Shown piece by piece: positions 17,327 to 25,478 of a DNA stretch of 64,000 nt (position 1 is the stretch's first letter; every line of letters starts with the position of its first letter). The DNA comes from Marinobacter antarcticus. GTDB taxonomy: Bacteria; Pseudomonadota; Gammaproteobacteria; Pseudomonadales; Oleiphilaceae. The stretch is from positions 124,001 to 188,000 of the forward strand of contig NZ_FRAQ01000004.1 of the NCBI RefSeq assembly GCF_900142385.1. The letters are read 5' to 3'. Both the position numbers and the translations under genes were made by a program. The notes under the pieces are model-generated. The model saw only the letters and a list, made by a program, of their open reading frames with translations. It was not told where the DNA came from and searched no databases.

Positions 17327-17701
17327 TTAACGGGTTAGAAAAGGGCCAGTTCCAAGAACTTCGTCGTAGCGCAGATATTCCTGGATTATCGGGGAACAGT
17401 TCAGATAGAACAGCAACAGTTCCCGCTGGATGTCCTGATCCTGAATTCGCGCAGCATAAGTGATCAGATCAAGCACAGTATCGTCATTGCCGGTATCTGC
17501 TGTCCCGGAACTCATGCCATATCGGCTCTTAAGCAGTGATATCAGCCGTTCAAGCTGGAACTCACCGGTATGGGTGATGTGAGGGAGGATGCGAAACCCG
17601 TCTGAGCCATAAACCCCGGGCATGCTTTCTCTGCACTCATTGCCTGAGTAGTCAGCCTGCAGAAAATCTGCGCCCAGCTTCCGCCAAAGTTCTTTCAGCA
17701 T
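17327..17701 (-). CDS. Hypothetical protein, 124 residues
   Basis: I do not recognise this family. The protein is soluble, acidic and has no signal or membrane segment. It starts MLKELWRKLGADFL and includes LERLISLLKSRYG and a leucine-rich C-terminal half (DIQRELLLFYLNCSPIIQEY) likely to be helical. It lies between the retropepsin operon and rmuC, transcribed with the former strand but 176 bases upstream of it. Codon use looks like its neighbours, so it is probably a real gene. Confidence 0.6.
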   Translation of the reverse strand: MLKELWRKLGADFLQADYSGNECRESMPGVYGSDGFRILPHITHTGEFQLERLISLLKSRYGMSSGTADTGNDDTVLDLITYAARIQDQDIQRELLLFYLNCSPIIQEYLRYDEVLGTGPFLTR

Positions 17702-17997
17702 GATCGTTTGTCCGTTCTGGCTCTGGTTTTGGCTCTGTGAGTGTGCCCGAACGCCGTTAAAAAAGCGTAATGCAATAAATCTCGGGCGACTATCACTCTG
17801 GTAATGGATATTACGTCACGCGTCCAGAAGCGTATTCAGGCGCATTACCAAATTTCCAAGCAGTCGCGATGCAGACCAAGCGAGCGCTCCGGCCGAAGAG
17901 CGTCAAAGAAAAGCCCGTTATGTTCCGATAGAATGTAATGCGAGCGTAAGCTCACGTTAATCCGGATAAATACGGAAAACCCAGAGGAGTCTTGTCT
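17702..17997. other. Intergenic gap upstream of rmuC
   Basis: It holds divergent starts for the 124-residue protein and rmuC. One 44-codon frame (17804-17938) is arginine/serine-rich without family resemblance and is not called a gene. GAGCGTAAGCTC near 17942 is a short imperfect dyad. Nothing else is seen. Confidence 0.4.
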
Positions 17998-19383
17998 GTG
18001 CCTGAAGCCGTCAGCGAATTTATAGTATCCCGGCCGGGATTAGTGGCGGCATTTGTGGCTCTGCTGTTGGCAACTATGGTTATTGTTGCCGTTTTTCTGG
18101 CGAAGGCCAGGGCTGAAAGCCGGGCTGCAGGCCTGCAATCGGATGTGGCAGCTCACAGTCGACGAATCGAAGAGCTGGTAGACGAGCGCCAAAGCCAGCG
18201 AGCGAAGATTGATGAGCTTGCGACTGAGTTGAGCGAAGCCCGCGCGGTGCTGCGAGAGCACCAGGTTATGCTGAGAGAAGAACGGCGTTCCGCTTCTGAG
18301 AAACTGACGCTGTTGGAGCGCAACCGGGATGCTCTGAAACAGGAGTTTGAAAATCTCGCCAACCGGATTTTTGAGCAGAAAAGCGAGCATTTCACCCAGC
18401 AGACCCGCACGAGCCTCGATACCTTGCTCAACCCCTTTCGGGACCAGTTGCAGGATTTCCGCAAGCGCGTGGAAGACGTATATACCTCAGAAACCAGGGA
18501 TCGGCAGGCCCTTCGCAGCGAGATAAAGTCTCTGCAGGATCTTAACCGGCAAATTACCGAAGAAGCTGCAAACCTGACCCGGGCTCTGAAAGGCGATAAA
18601 AAGATTCAAGGCAACTGGGGCGAACTTATCCTTGAGCGGGTTCTGGAGAAATCCGGGCTACGCAAGGGCGTTGAGTATGAAACCCAGGGCAGTTACAGAG
18701 GCGCCGAAAACCAGCTGTTGAGACCCGATGTGGTGGTTCATCTTCCTGATAATCGAAACCTGGTTATCGATTCCAAAGTATCTCTGCTGGCTTACCAGAA
18801 GTGGGTGATTGAGGAAGATGACAAGGCCCGGGAAGAGGCCCTGAAAAGCCATGTCGAAGCGGTGCGCAACCATATCCGCACGCTGAGTGAGAAAGACTAC
18901 AGCCAACTTGAAGGTCTGCACTCGCCTGATTTTGTTTTTCTTTTTATGCCTATAGAGCCGGCATTTGTAGCAGCTTTTCAGCAGGACGAGAACCTTTTCT
19001 CAGAAGCCTTTGAGCGAAAGATTATTGTAGTAACACCAACAACATTGCTGGCGACTCTGCGGACGATCGAAAACATCTGGCGGTATGAGCGCCAGAGCCA
19101 GAACGCGCGCTTGATAGCAGAGCGCGCGAGCGCGGTTTATGACAAACTCAGGGTGTTTGTGGAAGCCATGGAGCGCCTTGGCGGACAACTTCATACTGCA
19201 CAGGTCACGTACGACTCAGCAATGAGTACACTGACCAGAGGGCGGGGTAATCTGATTTCCCAGGCCAACCGGTTTGTTGAGCTTGGAGTGCGGGTAAAAA
19301 AAGAGCTGCCGAAAGCCATTACGGATCAGGCAGAGGTGGATTCGGAAGAACAGGCAGTTGGTGCAGATAACGAGCAGGAGTAA
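17998..19383 (+). CDS. rmuC: RmuC family DNA recombination protein
   Basis: A 461-residue protein. One N-terminal membrane helix (VAAFVALLLATMVIVAVFLA) is followed by a long coiled coil rich in Glu/Arg/Ala and then the RmuC nuclease-like domain. That domain includes KIQGNWGELILERVLEKSGL, VDSKVSLLAYQKW-type residues (VIDSKVSLLAYQKW) and IVVTPTTLLATLRTIENIW. RmuC limits rearrangements at inverted repeats in E. coli; the domain resembles PD-(D/E)xK nucleases. I prefer the GTG at 17998 (GAGGAG eight bases upstream) over the TTG at 17992. Six bases separate it from the next gene. Confidence 0.92.
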   Translation: MPEAVSEFIVSRPGLVAAFVALLLATMVIVAVFLAKARAESRAAGLQSDVAAHSRRIEELVDERQSQRAKIDELATELSEARAVLREHQVMLREERRSASEKLTLLERNRDALKQEFENLANRIFEQKSEHFTQQTRTSLDTLLNPFRDQLQDFRKRVEDVYTSETRDRQALRSEIKSLQDLNRQITEEAANLTRALKGDKKIQGNWGELILERVLEKSGLRKGVEYETQGSYRGAENQLLRPDVVVHLPDNRNLVIDSKVSLLAYQKWVIEEDDKAREEALKSHVEAVRNHIRTLSEKDYSQLEGLHSPDFVFLFMPIEPAFVAAFQQDENLFSEAFERKIIVVTPTTLLATLRTIENIWRYERQSQNARLIAERASAVYDKLRVFVEAMERLGGQLHTAQVTYDSAMSTLTRGRGNLISQANRFVELGVRVKKELPKAITDQAEVDSEEQAVGADNEQE

Positions 19384-19388
19384 GTATC

Positions 19389-20267
19389 ATGGCAGTAGGG
19401 TTTGGGAATAGCCGTTTACCGGCCTTGAGACTAAAAGGCCGGCAGCTGGCCAGAGTTGTGATTATCAGCTCTGCGCTGTTAGCAGGGCAGGTTGCTGCAC
19501 TGGCACCAGAGCATGAAACCCGCCGGCTGATGTTGGCGATCGAAGAATCGGTAGCCGCCGAAAGCTGGGGCGAGGCCAGTGAATATCTTAACCGCTTGCA
19601 GCTTCTGGAGGCGGAAAAGCCAGCCGATTACCACTACTACCGTGGCAAGGTGATGCTGCAGTCTTCTCATTTCAATGAAGCCCAGTCAGCGCTTGAGGCC
19701 TATGTGAACGAGGCGGGTGCGGAAGGCAGTCATTATCAGGATGCCCTGAAGCTCATCACCGGCATTGAGCGGGCAAGAAAAGAGAAGTCCCTGGCAGCAC
19801 CGGTTGGTGACGAAACCAGAATCGCTGTGATTGAGCCCGCAGGTGACAAGCGAACCGCGTCTTTGCGCAAACTGTATCTGGCAGACTCTGACCGTGAAGC
19901 ACTTGTTTTACACATCAACAGCTTACTGGGTGTTGCCGGGTGGCGACAGGATCAGTCGGTAGTGCGTCTTGATCGGCCAGCGGATGTTGAATACCGGCTG
20001 AGCGTTGCCGATGACGCCATCTCCATTCAGGAAATCCAGCGCAACAACTCAGGCGGCGTTACACGGAAAACCGGGCAGATTCCGGTTTTTGGTGTAAATC
20101 CCCAGGTCGAGTGGGGCTGTGAACCGGCGGTGGCTACTTGCTGGGTATACGATCCAAGAGACGGCTCTCGCTTGTTCCAGCTTTCGCCAAACCGAAGCCA
20201 GGTCGAAGAGATAGCGCAGACTCTGGGCAAACTGATCCGAGACCTGCAGGCCCCTTCAGGCTCCTGA
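19389..20267 (+). CDS. Exported TPR-like protein of unknown function
   Basis: A 292-residue protein with an N-terminal signal-like helix (ARVVIISSALLAGQVAAL). A helical, TPR-like stretch follows (SWGEASEYLNRLQLLEAEKP, DYHYYRGKVMLQSSHFNEAQ), with a beta-rich C-terminal half containing two cysteines close together (EWGCEPAVATCWVYD) that could form a disulphide. It follows rmuC by six bases, so it is in the same operon, and converges on the AraC gene. No function can be assigned; the structure suggests a periplasmic protein. Confidence 0.7.
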   Translation: MAVGFGNSRLPALRLKGRQLARVVIISSALLAGQVAALAPEHETRRLMLAIEESVAAESWGEASEYLNRLQLLEAEKPADYHYYRGKVMLQSSHFNEAQSALEAYVNEAGAEGSHYQDALKLITGIERARKEKSLAAPVGDETRIAVIEPAGDKRTASLRKLYLADSDREALVLHINSLLGVAGWRQDQSVVRLDRPADVEYRLSVADDAISIQEIQRNNSGGVTRKTGQIPVFGVNPQVEWGCEPAVATCWVYDPRDGSRLFQLSPNRSQVEEIAQTLGKLIRDLQAPSGS

Positions 20268-20269
20268 CG

Positions 20270-21289
20270 CTAAACCTTGAGGTTGCCCCGCTCGCCTTCT
20301 CGATAGGCGCCCGGGGTAACGCCTGTCCACTTCTTGAAGGCCCGGTGAAAGGTTGAGGGCTCTGTAAACCCGACTTTCGCTGCTATGTCATTAATTGAAA
20401 GTTCCTGACGGCCCAAGTAGTAAATCGCCATATCCCTGCGCAGTAAATCTTTGATCTCCTGAAATGACGTGTTTTCCTGTTTCAGTCTGCGGCGCAGTGT
20501 TTGCGGGCTGGTATGCAGTTCAGTCGCAATCCATTCAAAGTCGGGCAGAGGTTTTGAAAAGTCCCGTCCAATGAGCGCTCGAATCTTACCGGTGAAGGTA
20601 TTGCTCTCATCCGGGCGTGACAAAAGATCTGCCGGCGAGGTTTTCAGAAACTGAAGCATTTCCGGTTTATCCCGAATAACCGGTGCTGACAGAAAGCGTT
20701 TATCGAACGTCAGAGCCGTGCAATCAGACTCAAACTCCAGGGGGCAACGAAAAATGTGGCGATACTCATCGCCATGGGTCGGCCTCGGGTAGTCGAATTC
20801 CGCTTTCTCAAGCTCCACCGGCTGGCCTATCAGCCAACAGCCAAGCCGGTGCCAGATGACCAGAATGCTCTCGCGCAGAAAATAATGCGGGTCGTGGATT
20901 TCGCCTTCAATGTTAGTAACCAATCGCACCTTCTGTTCGTCGGTTTCCAGTTTCATGGCGACCATAGGATCAAACAAACGGGAAAACTGGTATGCGCGGC
21001 GGTAAACCGCCTCCAGCGTGGGGCAGTCAATAACCAGAGCACACATAGTGGCAAATGTACCTGCCCTCGCTCGCCGTGGACCCATGCCCATAAATTCATC
21101 ATCCATGCGATTCCAGGCAATCTGTAACAGCAAGCTGAATTGGTCGCTGTTAACCCTTGCCATCTCAATGCGCAGAAGATCGGGGGATATGCCCGCTTCC
21201 CGGAGCATTTCCCCGGTATCAAACCCCAGATGTTCAGCGCCGGCCAGGGCAGCCTGCACAAAGTGCCGTGAAACTGTCAGGTCAGACAT
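20270..21289 (-). CDS. AraC-family regulator (OruR/GbdR-like, arabinose-binding-type N-domain)
   Basis: A 339-residue regulator. The N-terminal about 200 residues match the ligand domain common to OruR-type AraC regulators (AGISPDLLRIEMARVNSDQF, TFATMCALVIDCPTLEAVYR). The C-terminal double helix-turn-helix is in place: LHTSPQTLRRRLKQENTSFQ and INDIAAKVGFTEPSTFHRAF, ending GVTPGAYR. It is divergent from the CaiB/BaiF CoA-transferase with 187 bases between, so it probably regulates that gene in response to an acyl or amino acid derived ligand. Target and ligand are inference. Confidence 0.9.
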   Translation of the reverse strand: MSDLTVSRHFVQAALAGAEHLGFDTGEMLREAGISPDLLRIEMARVNSDQFSLLLQIAWNRMDDEFMGMGPRRARAGTFATMCALVIDCPTLEAVYRRAYQFSRLFDPMVAMKLETDEQKVRLVTNIEGEIHDPHYFLRESILVIWHRLGCWLIGQPVELEKAEFDYPRPTHGDEYRHIFRCPLEFESDCTALTFDKRFLSAPVIRDKPEMLQFLKTSPADLLSRPDESNTFTGKIRALIGRDFSKPLPDFEWIATELHTSPQTLRRRLKQENTSFQEIKDLLRRDMAIYYLGRQELSINDIAAKVGFTEPSTFHRAFKKWTGVTPGAYREGERGNLKV

Positions 21290-21476
21290 CTAACTCGCCA
21301 TTTCATAAAAACGAGACCTATCATAAAACCCCCAAGCCACAATGCAACCGAGGCGGCTGTAAGAATCGGCTAATTGTAATGGCGCAACAGGCAGTTGGCC
21401 TTAATGGCAAAACCGTGCAGCATGGAGCCAGTCGCAAAAACAATCAGAACAACACATTACAGAAAAGGAGAGCACC

Positions 21477-22595
21477 ATGGCGGGTCCTTTGACCTCGATG
21501 AAAATTCTGGATTTCAGCACCCTGTTGCCCGGGCCATACGCCACCATGCTTTTGGCAGACATGGGCGCGGAAGTTTTGAGAGTTGAGGCGCCAGACCGGG
21601 TAGACCTTACTCGCGTGATGCCGCCCCACGATGCGGGTGTGAGCACAGCTCATGGGTTCCTGAACCGGGGCAAGCAGTCCCTGGCGCTTAACCTGAAAAA
21701 AGAAGGCAGTAAGGAAAAGATTCTGGAGCTGGTCAAGGATTACGACATTGTGATCGAACAGTTCCGCCCCGGTGTGATGGATCGGCTCGGCATTGGCTAT
21801 GACACTCTGAAAGCGATCAACCCCGGGCTTATCTATTGCGCCATTACCGGGTACGGCCAGACCGGCCCTTATAGAGATCGGGCAGGGCATGACATTAACT
21901 ATCTCTCCCTTGCCGGCGTCAGCAGCCACTGTGGCCGTGCCGAGAGTGGCCCACCACCCATGGGTATCCAGATCGCCGACGTAGCGGGCGGCTCCCACCA
22001 TGCGGTAATGGGAATACTCGCGGCCGTGATCCACCGGCAGCAAACCGGAGAAGGGCAGTTTGTCGATATCAGCATGACCGACGCCGCCTTTGCGCTCAAC
22101 GGCATGGCCGGCGCCGCTTGCCTGGCGGGTGGCGTGGAGCAGATGCCAGAAACCAGCCTGCTGAATGGTGGATTCTTCTACGATTACTACCAGACCCAGG
22201 ATAGCCGCTGGCTATCTGTAGGAAGCCTGGAGCCCCAGTTCTCCGCAAGGCTCTGCGACATACTCGAACTGGCCGATATGAAGAGCTTTGCGCTCAGCCA
22301 GAAGCCGGAACATCAGAAAGCCTTCAAAGCCGCGCTCAGTGAAAAGATACAGCAAAAAACGCTGGCGCAATGGCAGGCTATTTTTGCCGATGAAGATGCT
22401 TGCGTGGAGCCGGTGCTGACAATTTCCGAAGCGGCTGAGCACCCGCAGTTAAAAGCACGGGATATGGTGATTGGTGTTGACCGGGGTGATGGCACCCTGC
22501 AGAGGCAGATTGGGTTTCCGATCAAGTTTGAGAAGACACCTGCAGCAACTACACAGATTGGACAGCCGATGGGAGGGAGCGGTCAGAAAGTATGA
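21477..22595 (+). CDS. CaiB/BaiF family (class III) CoA-transferase
   Basis: A 372-residue member of the family III CoA-transferase/alpha-methylacyl-CoA racemase group. It starts MAGPLTSMKILDFSTLLPGP after AAAAGGAGAG. Family motifs are FSTLLPGPYATMLLADMGAE near the start, LNLKKEGSKEKILELVKDYD, and GYGQTGPYRDRAGHDINY with the aspartate (RAGHD) that forms the acyl intermediate. It could be a racemase or a CoA-transferase; the sequence does not decide. Single gene, divergent from the AraC regulator. Confidence 0.88.
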   Translation: MAGPLTSMKILDFSTLLPGPYATMLLADMGAEVLRVEAPDRVDLTRVMPPHDAGVSTAHGFLNRGKQSLALNLKKEGSKEKILELVKDYDIVIEQFRPGVMDRLGIGYDTLKAINPGLIYCAITGYGQTGPYRDRAGHDINYLSLAGVSSHCGRAESGPPPMGIQIADVAGGSHHAVMGILAAVIHRQQTGEGQFVDISMTDAAFALNGMAGAACLAGGVEQMPETSLLNGGFFYDYYQTQDSRWLSVGSLEPQFSARLCDILELADMKSFALSQKPEHQKAFKAALSEKIQQKTLAQWQAIFADEDACVEPVLTISEAAEHPQLKARDMVIGVDRGDGTLQRQIGFPIKFEKTPAATTQIGQPMGGSGQKV

Positions 22596-22706
22596 TTTGT
22601 TGCGAAATAGCCTGAATATAAATTCAGTTTTCTCGACCTTCTGCTAGGTTTAATAGTGTCGCCGGTGACGGCGAATCCCGTAGTCAACAATTATAAGGGT
22701 GACACT

Positions 22707-25370
22707 ATGCAAACCTGGAATAATCGGGCCGCGCGCATGGCGCGTGGCATAACGCTGGTGCTATTGGGTAGCACTCTGCTGACCGCCTGTTTTGATGGCA
22801 GTAGCTCATCATCAGAGTCGTCTCAGTCTGAACTCGACACAAATCTGTTCCCGGCGGATGGCCAGCTGGAAGCAACCATACGGAGAACGGAAGGGGGTGT
22901 GCCCCATATTAAAGCAGACAACCTGAAGTCAGCGGCATTCGGGCATGGCTATGCGCAGGGACAGGATAATGTTTGCATGCTGGCGGAGGCCGTCGTCAAG
23001 GCACGGAGTGAGCGGGCCAAATACTTTGGCCCTGGCCCAGATGATATTAATATTATTAACGACTTCAGCTTTAAGGCCCAGAAAATACTGAGTGGGGCTG
23101 AAACCGAGTTTCCCGCGTTGAGCGACGAATCGAGGGCGCTTATTGAGGGGTTTGCGGCGGGATACAACAAGTATGTAGCCGAGACAGATCCAGCAGATCT
23201 GCCTGCTGAGTGCAGAAGTCAGCCCTGGGTGAAAGAGATATCGCCGATTGACCTTTTGGCGCACTATCGGATAGTTGGTCAGTACGCCAGTGGCGCGCTA
23301 TTTGCCACAGGGGCACTATTCGTGGCGGTGCCTCCAGGGGAGTCGCCTAACCCTTTGCCGGTGATTAGTGCTACTGGCGGTGAGCTAGAAGGTTTTTTCA
23401 AGCAAGTTGCTCTCAATGCGCGGAGTAATGCCAGCGAGATTGAAGACTTTCAGGATATGGGGTTGGCAAGTAATGCCTGGGGTGTTGGTAGCGATCTGAC
23501 AGAAAATGGTAAAGGCGCGCTGCTGGCAAATCCTCACTTTCCGTATACGGGGCATCGCAGGTTATATCAGGTTCAGATGACGGTGCCTGGATACCTTAAT
23601 GCGATGGGAGCAGGCCTTCTGGGAACCGCAGTCCCTCTAATAAACTTCAACGAGAATCTTGGTTGGTCCCATACAGTTACTACGAGCCGTCGCTTTACTC
23701 TTTACGAGTTGACGCTCAAGGATGGAGACGATCTGGTTTATGTAAAAGAGGGCGAGGAAAAGCCGATTACATCAGAGACTTTCCAGATTGAGGTTTTTGA
23801 TGGTTCGCCAAACCCTGTGGTTCTGGAGAAGACATTCTATTACTCCGAGTACGGACCCATGGTTTCTGCCAACGCTATAACTGACGGTGGACTGCCATCA
23901 TGGGGAGCGAGCGGTACGGCCTACACCTATCGGGATGCTAACGCCAGTACTACGAGGCTTCTGGATACCTGGCTGCAGATGAGTCGGGCCTCTACGCTTG
24001 CGGAATTCCAGGATGTTTTCAGGAGCTGTGGGTCCACTCTCTGGACCAATTCGACATATGCTGACGATCAGGGCAATGCATTTTATATCGACAGCAGCTC
24101 TGTTCCGAATCTTTCCGATGCGACGCTTGCTGTCATTCAATTCAAGCGTCAGGCAAGCCCGGCATACAATCAGCTTTTTGAAGGCGGTTTGACCTTACTG
24201 GATGGTGATACGTCGCGCGATGATTGGGTAGAGGGTGAATGTGATGGGCTGGTTCCATACGAAGATAAGCCGAAGCTGTTGAGAACCGATTGGGTACAGA
24301 ATTCGAACGACAGTTACTGGTCCACCAATCCTGATCAATTCCTGACTGGGTATTCTCCGATGTTCGGGCCCGAGGAGTCGGCCTTGGGTCCTCGTACTCG
24401 TCTTGGTATCTCAATGCTGCAGAACCCAATGTCATCGGGTGCGGTTTCACCCACCGCACCGCTTCCTGCGGGTCAAGATGGGAAGTTCGGGGCTCTGGAC
24501 CTCATCAATGTCATCTACAATAACCGCGCATGGTACGCCGACCAGTTCCTGCAGGAGCTTCGTGACAGATGTACTACGATAGGAGCCACGCCCGTCAATA
24601 TACCGGGGGGCGGGTCGCGGTCGGTGGATCAGGCATGTGGTGTCCTGCAGTCCTGGGATGGTTTGTACAATGTTGACAGCGTAGGTGCTCACGTCTTCCG
24701 GGTTTTCATTGCGAACTATCGAAAAAGCTTTGGTTCCGACCTGACGATTGCTTTTGATCCTGAAGATCCTGTGGAAACGCCATCCACCCCTTCAAGTAAC
24801 AATGCTGGAACGGCAGATGACATTATGCTTCAGGCGCTTGCGGTGGGGCTCAACGCGCTTGATCAGGTGAATATCGCGTATGACGCAGACCTGGGTGCGG
24901 TCCAGTATTACCAGCCCTCGGGTGGTGCTCTGCCGGGTTTGGCGGGAGGCAGTCTGAGTGGCGGAACACCAACAGACCTCGGAGCTTCCTTTCCCTGGCA
25001 TGGTGGAGACGGATCTATTGATGGTACGTTCAATGCGATTGGAGTCGTATCCGATCTGTTCCTCGAGGATACGCGCTTTCCTCGCGTTGCGCCCAGTACC
25101 ATTGACGACACAGGCGGTCTGTCCGCGACCAGTGGAGAAGGCTGGCGAATGGCGCGTGGCACAAGTTGGCACTTTGGTCTGGAGTTTACCGATAACGGTC
25201 CTGAGGCTTACGGGCTGATCAGCTATTCCCAATCGACAGACTTTGAGTCTCCCTTCTTCAATGACCAGAGTTTGAGATACTCAGAGAAGAGCTTCAGACC
25301 AATCCTGTTTAAGGCTGAGGACGTCGAAGCAAATCTTTTGCCGCAGGGGGAAATGACCATTTCGAATTGA
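22707..25370 (+). CDS. Penicillin-acylase-family lipoprotein (Ntn hydrolase; acylase)
   Basis: A 887-residue exported acylase. The lipobox LLTAC is followed by Phe and a Ser-rich tether, so it is predicted to be outer-membrane anchored. The alpha chain ends and the beta chain begins at the catalytic serine in GLASNAWGVGSD (Ser255), the N-terminal nucleophile released by self-cleavage. Typical later motifs are GKGALLANPHFPYTG, LGWSHTVTTSRRF and TDNGPEAYGLISYSQS. Relatives cleave beta-lactam side chains, aculeacin or acyl-homoserine lactones. Lipid anchoring is unusual because most members are soluble periplasmic proteins. I chose the ATG at 22707 (AAGGGTGAC upstream). It converges on the VolA-like lipase. 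Confidence 0.88.
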   Translation: MQTWNNRAARMARGITLVLLGSTLLTACFDGSSSSSESSQSELDTNLFPADGQLEATIRRTEGGVPHIKADNLKSAAFGHGYAQGQDNVCMLAEAVVKARSERAKYFGPGPDDINIINDFSFKAQKILSGAETEFPALSDESRALIEGFAAGYNKYVAETDPADLPAECRSQPWVKEISPIDLLAHYRIVGQYASGALFATGALFVAVPPGESPNPLPVISATGGELEGFFKQVALNARSNASEIEDFQDMGLASNAWGVGSDLTENGKGALLANPHFPYTGHRRLYQVQMTVPGYLNAMGAGLLGTAVPLINFNENLGWSHTVTTSRRFTLYELTLKDGDDLVYVKEGEEKPITSETFQIEVFDGSPNPVVLEKTFYYSEYGPMVSANAITDGGLPSWGASGTAYTYRDANASTTRLLDTWLQMSRASTLAEFQDVFRSCGSTLWTNSTYADDQGNAFYIDSSSVPNLSDATLAVIQFKRQASPAYNQLFEGGLTLLDGDTSRDDWVEGECDGLVPYEDKPKLLRTDWVQNSNDSYWSTNPDQFLTGYSPMFGPEESALGPRTRLGISMLQNPMSSGAVSPTAPLPAGQDGKFGALDLINVIYNNRAWYADQFLQELRDRCTTIGATPVNIPGGGSRSVDQACGVLQSWDGLYNVDSVGAHVFRVFIANYRKSFGSDLTIAFDPEDPVETPSTPSSNNAGTADDIMLQALAVGLNALDQVNIAYDADLGAVQYYQPSGGALPGLAGGSLSGGTPTDLGASFPWHGGDGSIDGTFNAIGVVSDLFLEDTRFPRVAPSTIDDTGGLSATSGEGWRMARGTSWHFGLEFTDNGPEAYGLISYSQSTDFESPFFNDQSLRYSEKSFRPILFKAEDVEANLLPQGEMTISN

Positions 25371-25382
25371 TGGTAACAAATA

Positions 25383-25409
25383 AGCCTGGGAGATATTTCC
25401 GGGCTTTTT
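25383..25409 (+). terminator. Terminator after acylase gene
   Basis: AGCCTGG (25383-25389) pairs with CCGGGCT (25399-25405, one G-T) across a 9-base loop, followed by a run of T. Confidence 0.7.
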
Positions 25410-25439
25410 CAAGTTTTAGTGTGTTAGTTAAACGAAAAA

Positions 25440-25463
25440 GGGACGGCAAATGCCGTCCCTTTT
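25440..25463. terminator. Bidirectional terminator between acylase and lipase genes
   Basis: GGGACGGC (25440-25447) and GCCGTCCC (25452-25459) form a perfect 8-bp stem with an AAAT loop. Five A precede and four T follow, so it can end transcription from either side, chiefly the lipase gene on the minus strand. Confidence 0.88.
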
Positions 25464-25478
25464 CTCTTGCTTAGCTTA

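Noticed and set aside
17804..17938. 44-codon frame upstream of rmuC
   Set aside because: Arg/Ser/Lys-rich with no family likeness and only a poor ribosome binding site.
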